The notes: generated by a model from the sequence alone, not told the origin. A DNA stretch of 64,000 nt from Paracyclopina nana (GCA_019096065.1 JAGUCH010000007.1:2378501-2442500), one strand, 5' to 3'; shown: positions 9,178 through 20,769, numbered from the stretch's first letter. Numbers and translations: made by a program.

Positions 9178-9253
9178 TAAACAAATAAAGGTAGTATACC
9201 CCTCTGCAGTTTCATATTTCGCCGTTCCGTTTTTAAAAAGGAGACAGCTTGAT

Positions 9254-9669
9254 TCACTTTTTTGTTGGTTCGAAAATTCCCCCATCGATGCCGATTTCGT
9301 GTGGGGCCACATTCTTCATGATCAAGATGATTTGATCTTGAGCCACACCTGTCAGCTCAATCAAGGCCTTGAAAATTTCAGGAGCAAATCGAGCATTGTC
9401 ATCAGCATTTCCGAAGGCAAACGCCTCTAATCTCACAAAAACGTAGGGAACATCCTCGCTTCCAGGCTTCTAAAATGAGAACTTTTTAGTGGCCTAAGCG
9501 GTTTTTTCTTTGAGCTTACATGAGCCATGTCCTTTCCAGCTTCGAGAAACCAGTTAAAGTTGAAGAGTTCCACATCGAGTATTGCAGAGAGTCTTTCGCA
9601 GAAGACGTTCATAAAGTTGAGGGGTAGCTTGTCTTTGGCCAAAGATGTTTCCAAGTGTACAAACGGCAT
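9254..9669 (-). CDS. MIF / D-dopachrome tautomerase family protein
   Basis: Small trimeric tautomerase-fold protein, cytokine-like in vertebrates. Two exons, 9669-9520 and 9469-9254, phase 0; 121 residues (family usually 114-120). The start was chosen so that Pro2, the catalytic N-terminal proline, follows the initiator Met (MPFVHLETSL). Other landmarks: the conserved hydrophobic strand VPYVFVRLEAFAFG, an NxxFAPEIFKALIELTGV helix and the strand QDQIILIMKNV. It converges on the C1orf43 gene with 76 nt between stops. Confidence 0.88.
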
Positions 9670-9890
9670 CGTCAATGACTATAGTGAGATTAATGAGGTG
9701 CAATTCTCTTTATATAGCCTCGATGAGCAAATATTTTGCAATGATTGACTGCTTAGTGGCATCACTCTTTTTAAAAGAGCGATAACAGCTAGCCTTGCAA
9801 AGCTGTACATATACTTTATTCATATGATGACATCAAATATTTGTTAGGGCTTCGCATGGTGATGAAGTTTTTTAAAACGTGCAGTACGTA

Positions 9891-10697
9891 TCACTGTTGT
9901 AATTCTTTGCTGAATTTGAAAATGACTTCTTTGTAAGCTTTGACGAGCTGTTGAGCAGTGGGCCTTTTGTCAGGATCTTTGTGTCTGCACTTCTTGTGAA
10001 TGTCTGTCAGGTAGATTTTGGCCTGACGATCCTTGCTGAGCAAATAGGCATTGCACACCTCCGGCGCCATCCAAATGTCAATGCTGGCATTTGTGTGCGG
10101 CTCCATGAGTTGGACGTCATCCAGGATGAGCCTCCAATGAGGCTGTTGAGTGACAATCACAGACCAAGCAAGGAAGTCTTGCAGGTCGTCAAAATTCAAC
10201 TCCAGATCATGGTCATGAAGGACTGCGAGGATTTCTGCGTAGCTTGAGCAAAGCATGAGCCGGTCCTGAAGGCTCTCTGGATGAGGCTGGTGGTGATTAT
10301 GGTGATGACCATGAAAGTGGGTAATAAATGCCAAGTGTCCAGGATCGTCGCAGTAGCCAATGAGCTGGTCTTTGAGCACAGTTTTGAAAAGGGCCAAATC
10401 TTGCCGGAATTTGGCCTCCATGGCGAGGCTGTTGAGGCTGTGATGTTTGACTAGTTTCTTTTTATTCCACTTGGCTAACTTGATGATCCTCGATGGGGAA
10501 AACGAGAGGCTGACATCGTGATAGATTTGGATCTGTTCCACGAGATCATTGCAGCCTAGGAATGACTTGCTTTCGCCATTGACGATCACTTGATCCATGG
10601 TGACAACCTGATCAAGGAAGGTGAAGCAGGCCATTGCCAAAGCAGACATGAAGAGGGACACTAGGAAAGGGATCAATTTCTCCAAGTTCAAACTCAT
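9891..10697 (-). CDS. POMK-like protein (protein O-mannose kinase family), shortened
   Basis: 268 residues in one exon. An N-terminal signal anchor (IPFLVSLFMSALAMACF) predicts a type II secretory-pathway protein. POMK landmarks are LGCNDLVEQI, IGYCDD, SIDIWMAPEVCNAYLL and the C-terminal YLTDIHKKCRHKDPDKRPTA with QQLVKAYKEV. POMK phosphorylates O-mannose in alpha-dystroglycan glycans. Compared with vertebrate POMK (about 350 residues), the segment between the LxDD-type motif and the IDIW helix is about 40 residues shorter and a His-rich insert (HGHHHNHHQPH) appears, so the activation region is incomplete; activity is doubtful. A minus-strand AATAAA lies at 9815-9820. Confidence 0.8.
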   Translation of the reverse strand: MSLNLEKLIPFLVSLFMSALAMACFTFLDQVVTMDQVIVNGESKSFLGCNDLVEQIQIYHDVSLSFSPSRIIKLAKWNKKKLVKHHSLNSLAMEAKFRQDLALFKTVLKDQLIGYCDDPGHLAFITHFHGHHHNHHQPHPESLQDRLMLCSSYAEILAVLHDHDLELNFDDLQDFLAWSVIVTQQPHWRLILDDVQLMEPHTNASIDIWMAPEVCNAYLLSKDRQAKIYLTDIHKKCRHKDPDKRPTAQQLVKAYKEVIFKFSKELQQ

Positions 10698-11211
10698 CTT
10701 TTTAGATCACATTTTTCACGTCTTATGGTGATGATGCCAAGTCTTGAGAAAGCTGCAGCCGATTTCTTTCTCCCAGAAAAAGGCAATGATGGAAAGTTCA
10801 GCTATTTTATGCTTTTTGCTTCAAAAGCAGCCCAAGAAATTGGGCCGAACTTTGCCTTTGTCACATTTTGCGACTAATGATATGTAGTAACTATCCGATT
10901 TGGAGCGATTGCAACGCATATTTCGCTTTTAAGAGCGGTTAAAAAAACCAAGAAGACACAGCCGCAATTGTGTATGGTATAATGATTGGGTATATTTTGG
11001 TCACGCCGATTTGTTAATCAGTTAACAACAGATCTGATATGTCTTATACGATAGCAGTACTACTATGGCGAAAGGTGGGCTCAATATGGGGTTGAATATG
11101 AAAGCCTGCAATTTTTAGGTCGAGTGTAACTTAAACACGAATATGGGCCAAACCTCGCCTCCCCTGACGAGTTTTGACGTGGTTGCAATTCTTAAAAAAG
11201 GATTGTGTAAT
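10698..11211. other. intergenic
   Basis: No gene or repeat recognised. At the right end an AATAAA on the minus strand (11212-11217) serves the NPLP1-type gene. Confidence 0.4.
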
Positions 11212-11282
11212 TTTATTGAGCAGGGGTTCTTCTTTTTCTGGCGCTAATTGTTAAATTGAGGAGAGATTAATTTGTTTTTTGT

Positions 11283-14101
11283 TCAAGGCGACCCACGCAG
11301 CATTCCATTCCTGGCCAAAGAGGAGACTCCAGACCTGTGCAATATTAATGGTATGAAAAGGCAATTAATTTTGCTGCTCCTGCTCACCTTCCAGCTCGTG
11401 CAATCGAAGCAATATGGCGTTTCTCTTCATTGAGATCTTCATCCTCGTCATCTGAGAATGAATAGAAAAATAAAAGTTTCCTTATTAAAAATCCCGGCTG
11501 GTGTACCTTCAGTGAACCTCTTGCCGTAGGCGTAAAGTTTGTGGTCTGCGGGGTACAAATTGGATTTGGCCAGAGAGGCTAAATTTCTCTTTTCCACATC
11601 AGAGTCTTCTTCATCAGCCTCCAAGTCGAGCCAAGCTGGCCATTGAGCTCTGGGGAACGAAAATGTTGTAGCCGAAATTGCGCAAATATAGCGAGAGTTT
11701 TTACCGCTTCTTCCATCCCCAGTCCATGTCCGCCATGCTTGCGTATCCGTATTGGCGGTCTCCAAGCTTTCTCGTTTGAGGCCTGGCAATTGGTTCGAAT
11801 CGGGCGTATGCTTGGTAAGGCTACAATAAAGTGCACACAACGTCTTAAACTAGAAAGCTGCAGCGTCAACTCAATTTGAAAAGCTAGAGAGAACATGCTG
11901 CTTATAGTTATGGCAGTTTTAAAATGTACAATGAGCGTTTATATTAGTAAATTATATATGTTATAGGTGATATGTAGCTGTTTGATATATACTTGGTACA
12001 GTATCTGCCTGTTGTGACTGCCTCGTTTACCGGTGGTCTGTGTGAAAGAGTATAAACACGTGTATGGTGCTTGGTCATATCTTTCTTGGAAAATATCTTG
12101 CAGCTCGCGCGCGCGCGTCTGTTTTGCTTACCGCCGGCTGGTCATGGCCAGGCCTTGCTTGCATGTAGGGCTGCCTGCTCCGGAAGCTCTTGGGATAGGT
12201 TCGTTTCGGGTCATAAAACAGAGCCGAGGCCACAGGGTCGTAGCTGCAGAAAAAGGCCGTTTTTAGCTAATGATCACCACTGTTGTACTAGATGCAACTC
12301 GATTGGTTTCTGAGAGTGTCATACCTGTGATCGGTGCGTTTTTTCCAGCCCCAATCTGCATCGGCCATGGACGAATAGGCCCACACGCTGGGGCTGAGCC
12401 AACTGCGCGAAGGGCTGCAAAATCATGCAATTCTTTAACTAAAACTATTCCTATATAGCTCTCGTTCGTAGGTTATCAAGATATGATTACTCTGCTATTA
12501 TATTATGTACACGAGAGAAAAAATGGAGTGGTAAAAATGCGTTACCTTCGTTTCACCCAGTCAATGTCGCCCATGGCTGCATACGAGTCGGGGTTGGCCG
12601 AGCCTTGGAATTGGGATGCGAACGCGTAGGGATTGTAGCTTGCAACACCCTGCAAAGTGAGAGTTCATTCTCCCTTGGGAAATCTCTGGCTCCTTTCAAT
12701 GTTTCCATCAATGCCTTCGTTAAGGCTCATCGCCTACCTAGCTTTGATCTCTGCTCAAAATACCGAGCTTTCTCAATGCAATCAAAAGCTACGCGCCGCG
12801 CGACAATTGCATCACTTATGTCAGCATGCATAGATGTACACTATGCATATGTAATATTATCCGAGAGTAGAGCGTGGGATATTGAGAGCAAACATGCCTA
12901 GATTGCAAAGTCGATCATGGCCGTCGTCATAATATCCAGCTCACCAATCATCATCATTGATCTGTTCAATTGGTGCAAAGCATGAATGCATTATAACTGA
13001 ATGCAGCAGCTACGAGAAAGCTTTGAAAAGTACAGGTTTATTTTGGCCGTCTCTCCAAGCAGGAAATGAAGCCATAAATTGTTGCTAGATCAGCACAGGA
13101 CTTTCTCCATGCTACTTGATGCTTTAAGACCAACAGATCAATCACGGGGCCCAAAGAGAGACCTTGCCATCATAAAGAGGAATGTTTATAGCAATGTTTG
13201 CCTTTTATGACGGTGATAAGGAGAGAGCAGGAGGGGCAAGAAAAGTAAGTGCATAATTTCCCCATTATGAAGACAAAAGATGTGGAGTGGCTCGCTACTC
13301 CATAGTGTACCCATTAACAAATTGAGCCCTACCTACCTACTTTGCATAATTGAACTGTTGGGTTAAGAATCATGATTTTACTGGAGCAATTTTTATGCTT
13401 GGTGAGAAGCTTGGAGACTCGTCGTCACGCTTTGGTGGGCACTTTGGGTTTTCCAAGCACTACTGTATGTGTTGCTCTCTGATGACGACGATGATGATGT
13501 TGTGCACTGTGGGAATCAGGGTGCAAAAGGCTTACTTCTGGTGTTGGTTTTGCCAAGACCTCATTTCCCTCAACGCGCTAATAAGAAAACGACACCAAAC
13601 GCACAAATGTACAATATGCGTCCTAAATAAATGCTCAACTTGACTTGCAAGTGGGACTAAATTAAAATCGAGCTCAGACAGTTGCTCACAAAGAAGTTCT
13701 GAATAGAAAAGGAAGTAAATGGTGCGACTCAAACTACAGAGTGCCTCATAAATGCAATCTGAGACACACAAACTTATGAAAAGCCTTTTAGGTACGGTAG
13801 GTTGGCTCCACTATTGCAAAATGAGGCATTTTTTGCTGCTGTCTGTACCTAGGAGACGTTACAAGCTGCAAGAATATCAGTGGATTTGCTTGATTGTGAC
13901 ATAATAATCCACTCATGCTCATTTCTCATCACAAAAAGATCCAGAATTCCTGACTTAACGAAGCATAATCATATGCTTGAGCACTAATATCAAACGAAGA
14001 ATACTTGTTTTGGTTAGCGACCATGATGAACTTCGTTACATTAGGCTACTTACGTGAAGGTAGCAGAAAGCAACGAGGATGCAAGCAATGATCTTCACCA
14101 T
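11283..14101 (-). CDS. NPLP1-type neuropeptide precursor, eight exons
   Basis: Assembled by hand; every junction is GT-AG and the phases agree. Exons: 14101-14054, 12649-12546, 12414-12325, 12243-12132, 11820-11705, 11649-11507, 11451-11388, 11334-11283; 242 residues. The signal peptide (MVKIIACILVAFCYLH) continues over the first intron. Peptides are released at KR/KKR sites. NPLP1-type peptides are NLASLAKSNLYPADHKLYAYG (Gly gives a C-terminal amide), HIASIARAG and the final SGVSSLARNGMLRGSP. The N-terminal half carries a different repeat: SYAAMGDIDW, AYSSMADADWGW and GYASMADMDWGW, each before KR or KKR and not amidated. NPLP1 products are neuropeptides; one NPLP1 peptide signals through a receptor guanylate cyclase in Drosophila. 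Exon 6 also encodes SMASLARLGG in another frame (see findings). Confidence 0.85.
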
Positions 14102-14207
14102 GGTGTCGTTTGAAAGCCTTGGTTGCAATTGAGGAATATCCGGCGAAAGAGTGTGTTTACCCACACTGATCTTGGCTTGGAGTGCCAACTCCGAGCCTTT
14201 CAGCGAG

Positions 14208-14216
14208 CTTTTTATG
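14208..14216 (-). promoter_or_regulatory. TATA-like box of the NPLP1-type gene
   Basis: CATAAAAAG on the minus strand, about 107 nt before the start codon. Confidence 0.4.
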
Positions 14217-16088
14217 TAGCAGTGTGAGCTCGATCATCAAGAAGAAGAAGAGCTTTCTCTTCACTGCGTGTGCGGTAGTAGCATCCAGAAAGCGCTTTAT
14301 ACCATGTACTCGCGCGAGGACTTGACTCAGGCTTTACCAGATGCAAGCCTTGTGCTGAAAAGTCCCATGATTTGTATTTGCTCACTACCACATGTGTGTA
14401 GTAATTGCTTTTTCTGAATGATTGCAAGAAAGGGTCGTCCCTGCTGCTGCTGCTGCTACATTTTTGGCCAAGACTACCATTGATACTTCCACGCTTGCGT
14501 TTATTCACGATCGAGACAACAAAGCATGTGTCGATTTAAATCAAAATAGAATCATAATAGTAGATAGATGGCTTCAGATGAAAGGAGCCAACGCTAAGTT
14601 AGAAAGCTGCAGATAAAAATCTTATTCTTGATGGATTGGCACGTCAGCTTTTGTATCACACCCTTGGAATTTTTACACTGGGGAAAGGCTTTTTTTATCC
14701 GTTACCCTAAATTGATATCTTAGCATAGAGTCTGATTCAGTAAAAATGCAAAATGTTTATCATTCAAAAAAATACTTTTTTATTAGATTTGACTAGCTTC
14801 CAGGTTACCTATATAGCTACGCAAAAAGTGCCCCTTTTGATATGGCACCTGAATTGGCGATTGCATGCGTAAGCAGATTTAGCTTTTTAATTAAAATAGT
14901 TTTTGGACTTTGGCTAAAAATTACAATCTTAAAAATACAAAATGGAAACCTCCATTCCGCCATTACCCAAGAATCGGCCTTTAGTCAATTGTAATCAGTT
15001 CTCCCATATTTCACCGAAGCTACGGCAATCTTGTAAATCTCGTCGAAAATTAAGCAAAAAACCGCATGTCATAATCGCTTATGTTCAAAGTTTTGGGCGA
15101 TTATGTGAGGGCCATTTTCATGGAATCAGACGAACTTACCTATAAAGTACTATAAAATAGTACTACTGCGTAAAAGCGTCCTTCGTGCCGTAAGAAAATC
15201 CCTCTGGATCCTTTCGTTTGATTAAGGCCTCAATCCGAGCTTTTCCTGAGTGAGAGGAGAATTAGCGTTGGAGCAGCACTAAAGCAATTCATTTCCATGT
15301 CATGATATAGGGATAGGAAAACTGCAGGGCGTGACGTCGTCAAAGAAAAGGCAATGTACGTGGGCAGCCATTGAGGCCTGAAATCAAGATTTGGCCGCGT
15401 GTACCACAGAAATTTAGGAGTTCCCACATTTTTCTCTGTGCGATTCAAGCATTTCAAATTAAGCTGATTATGCGAGCACGACTAGAAAAATGGCACTAAT
15501 CCGATTTACTGTCTCAAATCTTTGATGAAGAAAGTTCTTGCCTACGCACATCTTTTGGGTTTCAAAAAGATGATAATGCATTATGTAGTGTATGCTCGTT
15601 GTAGATGGAGGACGTCATCGTCTCCGTTTTAAAACGAAGAGAAAGCAATTTCAGCTCGATCACACAAAAGATATCGCGTTCACGATTTTCCTCTCTGGTT
15701 GAAGATTGGATATTTGTTTGCCCAGGACAAATATTTTTTCCCAAGCTCTGCTCTATGATCGGTCTTCCATTGGGATAAATCTTGCAAAATGCAAAATAAA
15801 CCTCACAACTTATCCCTTGAAAATGTCCCCGAATCCTTATATATCGTGCGCAGAGCTTGTTTGGACTGCAGCCTTTTTGGCCTCGAGTGGGTTCTTTTTT
15901 GCTGCAGCAAACTGGCTCAACTTTTCTTTCCTCTATATATATATAGCTCGAGCCACAAGTGTAGGGTCCCCTTCTTAAATGAAATCAGTTTTCATCATCT
16001 TGCGGCCCAATCGCAAAATGCCAGCTTTCTCCAGTCGAGGAGAAGTTTTGGAATAAATATGCTATGTTTCATCTCTATTATAGCTGAT
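14217..16088. other. intergenic, no gene seen
   Basis: About 1.9 kb with only short ORFs lacking splice-site or family support. Confidence 0.4.
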
Positions 16089-16750
16089 CTACAGGGAATA
16101 TTTCTTCACGTTGTTGCTGTTGACGATGATGTGCAGCTTCGCCTTGTCCTTCTCCGCCTCGGTGACTTTGGCGAAATCCAGCGACTTGAGCTGGGGGAAC
16201 ATGCAGATGATGCTGGACCTGTAGTTAGGGTAGTTCTCGATGGGGTTGCCGTGCAGGGTGAGGCTGTAGAGGTTGGGCAGCTGCTGGAGCTTTTGCACAT
16301 CTGCGAACCGCCGGATCTTGTTGCCGTGCAGGTAGATCATTTTCAGCGCCGGAAACTCGAGGATGTCATCGCTGATGGATGTGATGTCGTTGAAGCTCAA
16401 ATCCAGCCAGGCAATGTCTTCTGGAAATTCGACCACGTCGAGCGCCATTCGGTACAAGCCCGTCGTATCGGCCAAGTTGTTGTTGGCCAATCGGATCACG
16501 TTGGAATTGTATCTTCCAGAGGGTGAACGGCGCTGTTGAAGAAAAACAGTGCAAAATTCGAAAAAAACCCGACCAAGACTAAATGTGGCACCTGCTTGCG
16601 AAGGCTCTGTCGCGGAGGTCGATTTCGCTCCAAGTTCTCGAGCGAAGAAATGTTCCTGAAGGAGTAGTCCAAAGGAGGTCCATACTGGGTGGATTGGGAC
16701 GCCATGGAGCTGCTGAAGGATCCATCCATGATGGAGCTGGCGTCCGCCAT
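16089..16750 (-). CDS. LRRC51: leucine-rich repeat protein 51 (LRRC51) homologue
   Basis: Exons 16750-16592 and 16532-16089, phase 0; 200 residues, close to the usual 190. Landmarks: PPLDYSFRNI near the N-terminus, LANNNL, then the repeats DIAWLDLSFNDITSI, LKMIYLHGNKIRRF and LYSLTLHGNPIENY, and LDFAKVT. LRRC51 is associated with ciliated cells and, as the LRTOMT fusion partner, with hearing in mammals; its biochemical role is unclear. Start: the MADASS Met at 16750 follows an acceptor-like ACTTACAG 28 nt upstream; an in-frame ATG at 16831 would add 27 residues and begin only 4 nt after the stop of the upstream gene. Confidence 0.88.
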
Positions 16751-16835
16751 GTTGGGCTGCTGCGCTAAGGCGGGCCTCCTGTAAGTCTTTTTGAAGCTAA
16801 ACACTGTCACTACGTAATGGTCTTTGCTCATGATA

Positions 16836-18407
16836 TTAGGTCTTGTCCTGGAGAAAGCGCTGCAGCACCTCTTCGCGATGGCAAGTCAAGGGGGAAGTCA
16901 GCTTTCGTGTTCGCATTTTTGCCTCCAGCCTGTCAATGTCCTGCAACGTAATTAGTGTCATGCCATATACCGCCATTGCTAATTATGAAGCTAGGCGCAG
17001 CTCAGCATTGTTTGGTAGCTCTATTATGTCTCTTTGTCTGAGACAATGCACGCGTTACTCACGGTTAGCAACTTTTCATTTCGGCACCTGGAGGCTGCTC
17101 TTCGCTTGTCAGCCCACGTCCCTGCCAATCCTTGCGAGGAGAACTCCAAATGCAAAATCTCCCTGTCAAGGTGTCTCCTCTGCTGCTCGCTGAAAGGAAA
17201 AGTTGACAATTGGCAAAAACCACAGCCCTTTTCCCACCTCGCGAAACCACTGGGTGAAATTAGAAAGCACCTTATTCGAAGGTACAAACTGACTAACTGA
17301 CATGTGCGTAGCATGTAGTACGACACAATGCATGCTCTGTGTATTGTCAGAGCACACTGGGCCACCACACTCATGAATAAAAGGCCGATCCCTTGAGCAA
17401 GGGCAGCATTTCGAGTAAATAAATGCACTATACAGCTAGTCAATAGCAAAAAAGCCAGGACTAATCATGATAAACTTATTCGTGCTTATTGATTGACTAT
17501 TCAAACATGTTCCCCAATTTAGTCTACTTTATTGATTTACCTTGTGACTCTCAAGAGGCTTTTTACCATAATATAGCGCAAATCTCTCCAATATGCTACT
17601 ACAGGGCATGACGTGCTGTCACTTTTTATTTGCTGCCATAATGAAATAATGAGTTTTCCTTTCATCGTGCAATACTGGAGCCTTTGTTTGATCATTCACT
17701 GCCCAACATAAAGCTATAGGGATGAAAACTAAGCTGTAGAGTGCGTATTGCAAGCTACCAAGTGAACTTGTTTGCTCGATACCTAAGCAGTTTGAGGAAA
17801 AAATAATTCAGGTCTTTTTTGCGGCAGCGTGAAAGTGAGACCTTGGCCATGAAAGATGAGAAATTGCGATAATAACTTTCCACCAAAGCTAAAAGGGGGA
17901 AAGTCTGAGGCTATGGTGGTAATTTCCTTTAAAGAATACATTTCATAAATCAAAGAGATTTACTATAATTTCGTACAAGAAGAAGCAATATAGCTTTCTT
18001 CTCGAGCGAGATTTTCTCCTGAATTTCCAATTTGGTATAAATTGCTAAATGTCACCTGCATGAGTGGGCCGCGATATTCTCATAGCTGACCTTCACACAA
18101 AATCAACTAGGATGTGCTACTTTTTATAATAAGTTCTTTGGTTTTCCTTTTTTGCAGTATATGCATACAAATGGATTTTATGACGCACTAAACTTGCAGC
18201 CAGTGTAATTCTGCTAAACTATGCACATGTTCAAGGCCATGATTTGCACACAAAAGACATAAAGTATGCTTAATCAATAGAGGAGCCGGCAATTTTTTGA
18301 ATCCCATTTTCAGCCCTTTAGTTCGAAAATTCTTACATCGTCCAAAGTCGTCTGTCAATGTCAAGCTCTTCCTTGGCAAGATCCTCTGGCGTTTTTGGCG
18401 TCACCAT
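16836..18407 (-). CDS. small charged helical protein, unknown family, upstream of LRRC51
   Basis: Proposed exons 18407-18337, 17189-17063 and 16940-16836; phases 2+1 and 0 agree and no stop interrupts; 100 residues. The protein is rich in Arg, Lys, Glu and Leu and looks like one or two long helices (EELDIDRRLW, EQQRRHLDREILHLEF, DIDRLEAKMRTRK). I do not recognise it. The ATG is preceded by an acceptor-like CAAACAG, so either a 5' UTR exon or a trans-splice site precedes it. The first intron is 1.15 kb. Its stop lies 85 nt before the preferred LRRC51 start, suggesting co-expression. An additional coding exon near 17235-17270 (frame reading FTQWFRE) was considered but breaks the phase. Confidence 0.5.
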
Positions 18408-19258
18408 GCTGTTTGACTTGGACCATTTCTATGTAAGATCTTTGACAGCACAAATCTAGCTTCTCCTTTCCCTTTTTTAAATGCTTGGCAAAACCAGGTA
18501 GGAAATGGCCTTTCCAAGCACTCGATAACAAAGGCTTTCTCGCACATCTAGAACATCTTAAGCCAACTAACAACTGTATAACCAAATGTCCGCTAAGAGT
18601 CTCAGCATTTCAATCCAGTTAATTCAAGTTGCTTCATTCGGATCAAGTGTTTTTAACCAAAATGGCGCGACGGCACAATGGCGTCTAAACTGGTTTCAAC
18701 TGGATAATGTTGTCAACTCATTAAAAAGTGCGTTGTAACCTTTTTTTGTGTGACTCGTGAAAAAAGAAAGCTCCTTTTGCCTACGAGGCAACATTTCCTT
18801 ACGCGCGTAACACAACCTTGCTCTCTTTCAGAAGTCAGCATAAAATTGTTCCGCGCAACATTTGCACAAGGAAATCACGCAACCTCTCTGGCGTTGCGAC
18901 GTCATTATGCGAACGTTCACGATGACGCAAGAATGCATGCGTGAGTCACGCGCGCGATATTCTTGGAATTCTTGAAAATTCGACCGCAGTTCTTCTATGC
19001 TCATTGGATAAACACTAAAAGTTGAATGAATGTGTTTTGCAGCAGATATTAGTATAGCATTATAATGGATCTTTATTTTCTTCTCATTGTCAGTAGATAG
19101 AAAAATAAATACAATTCCTGCATGGTGTTTTTAACATCAATAATTAAAGGGAGATGTTGTATGAATTCTAAAAGAGCTACAGCAATCACAGGACGAATTT
19201 CTGATATTGTTTGACAAATAAACGACGATAGTATTTTAGTAGTTGCAGATTCTGACAT
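18408..19258. other. intergenic
   Basis: No gene or repeat recognised in 850 nt between the small helical-protein gene and the kinase 3' end. Confidence 0.35.
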
Positions 19259-20769
19259 TTATGTGGAGGCCCCCGCGGCCGCGATGAAGTGGGCAAAGGA
19301 TGGGAGCGGCCTCGACGAGGCTGAAGACAAATCGCGGTCGTCGTAGGGGCTGATGGACATGGGGCTGGGCGACAGCGACATCATGGAGTGCGCGTTGATC
19401 TTGATGTCCATGGGCGAGCTGACGGTCCTCTTCAGCTCCGGCTTCTTCGTCTGAGGCTCCGCATTGAGCAGCCAGGGGTGGGAAGCGATGCCTTGGAGGT
19501 CGATCCGCTCCGAGGGCGGGACCGTCAAGCAGGCGAGGATGAGGTCCTTGACCTCCTCGCTCAGCCCCAGGCTGTTGCGGAAGACCACGTGGGCCCTGCG
19601 GATTTGGTTGTCCGTCTCGAAGGGGATGTCGCCGCAGACCATATCGTAGAGGAGGACGCCCAAGGACCAGACGGTCAGGCCCTCGGCCCGGTAGCGCCTG
19701 AACTTGATCCACTCCGGCGGGGCGTAGACCCGGGTGCCGTCAAAGTCCGTGTAGACGTCCTCGGTGAGCCTCGCGCCGGACCCGAAGTCGATGAGCTTCA
19801 CGTTGAGCGTGGAGGAGTCGATGAGGATGTTCTCGTCCTTGATGTCCCGGTGCACGACGCCGGCCTCGCCCACTTGGCGCACCGTGGCCACGATCTGGCG
19901 GAAGATCTTGCGCGCCACCTCCTCCTTGAGGGGCCCGTTGTCGCTGATGAAGTCGAACAGGTCCTTCACGTTCTTGCCGCCCATCCGCTCCAGGATGAGC
20001 ACGAAGCAGTCGGGGAGCTCGAAGTACTCGATGAGCTTGATGCTGCCCTCCACCTCCCTCGTCAGCTGCATCAGGGCCACCTCGATGGGGATCTTGGCGG
20101 TGCAGGGCGACAGCCGGTTCTTCCCGATCACTTTGATGGCCACGGGAAGGCCGTCCGCGAGCCGGGAGCCGGCGTACACCGTGCCGAAGCCGCCCTTGCC
20201 GAGCAGCGCGCCCTTCGCGTAAATCTTGTCCAGCGCTTGCTTGCTGATTTGCCGATCTGCAAAAAAATGTCATTTTAAAAACGCGCTCCGTTCCCCTTTT
20301 CCTTTGTTGGAAGCAACGCAAAAGCCACCCCGCCTGCTCCATATGCGCGGAAATGCGTAGCTCGTGACCTAATTCCCTTATGTTGGCTCGTGCGCGCGCG
20401 CGCACTGCAACAAAGTAGGAAAATGCACGCGCTGCAAGGATGGGAATTTTTCCATGAGGCATATGCTTGCCGTCGCGGTGAAATGGGAAAAAACCGGGAC
20501 CATAACTTTGTTACGTCAGAGAGCTGGCTCTGGAAGCGTCTGCGAAAGGAAAGTCGCGGAAAGCTTCCCAGGCGAGGCCACGACTTGCGTCACTCGGCCT
20601 GCCAAAAGAAGGCCTCTCCTGTCGTTGCGTCACCGTTGTCAAAGTATTTCAACTTACCCGTCGTTTTGATCTCTCCGCTTTTGGGCATGACGGGGGCCTC
20701 GAGAGGCTGCTGCTGCTGCTGAGTGTGCTGCAGCGGGCCGAGGCCGCCGAAGAAATGTCTGAATTTCAT
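19259..20769 (-). CDS. Pim-type serine/threonine kinase
   Basis: Exons 20769-20658 and 20256-19259 (phase 1; 369 residues). Gly loop LLGKGGFGTVYAG, VAIK lysine, Pim-type hinge ILERMGGKNVKDLFDFI, catalytic loop HRDIKDENIL, DFGSG, VYTDFDGTRVYAPPEW, WSLGVLLYDMVCGDIPFE. The TDFDGTRVY activation segment without a phosphorylatable loop is the Pim signature, so the kinase is probably constitutively active and controlled by abundance. The Ser-rich C-terminus (SLSPSPMSISP) is outside the kinase domain. The start is uncertain: MKFRHFFGG at 20769 is preferred, but the frame is open upstream with an ATG at 20868. Third codon positions are almost all G or C, unlike neighbouring genes, which creates long meaningless antisense ORFs. 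Confidence 0.9.

Noticed and set aside
19388-20278. 296-residue plus-strand ORF
   Set aside because: Exact antisense of the GC3-rich Pim kinase exon; composition explains it.
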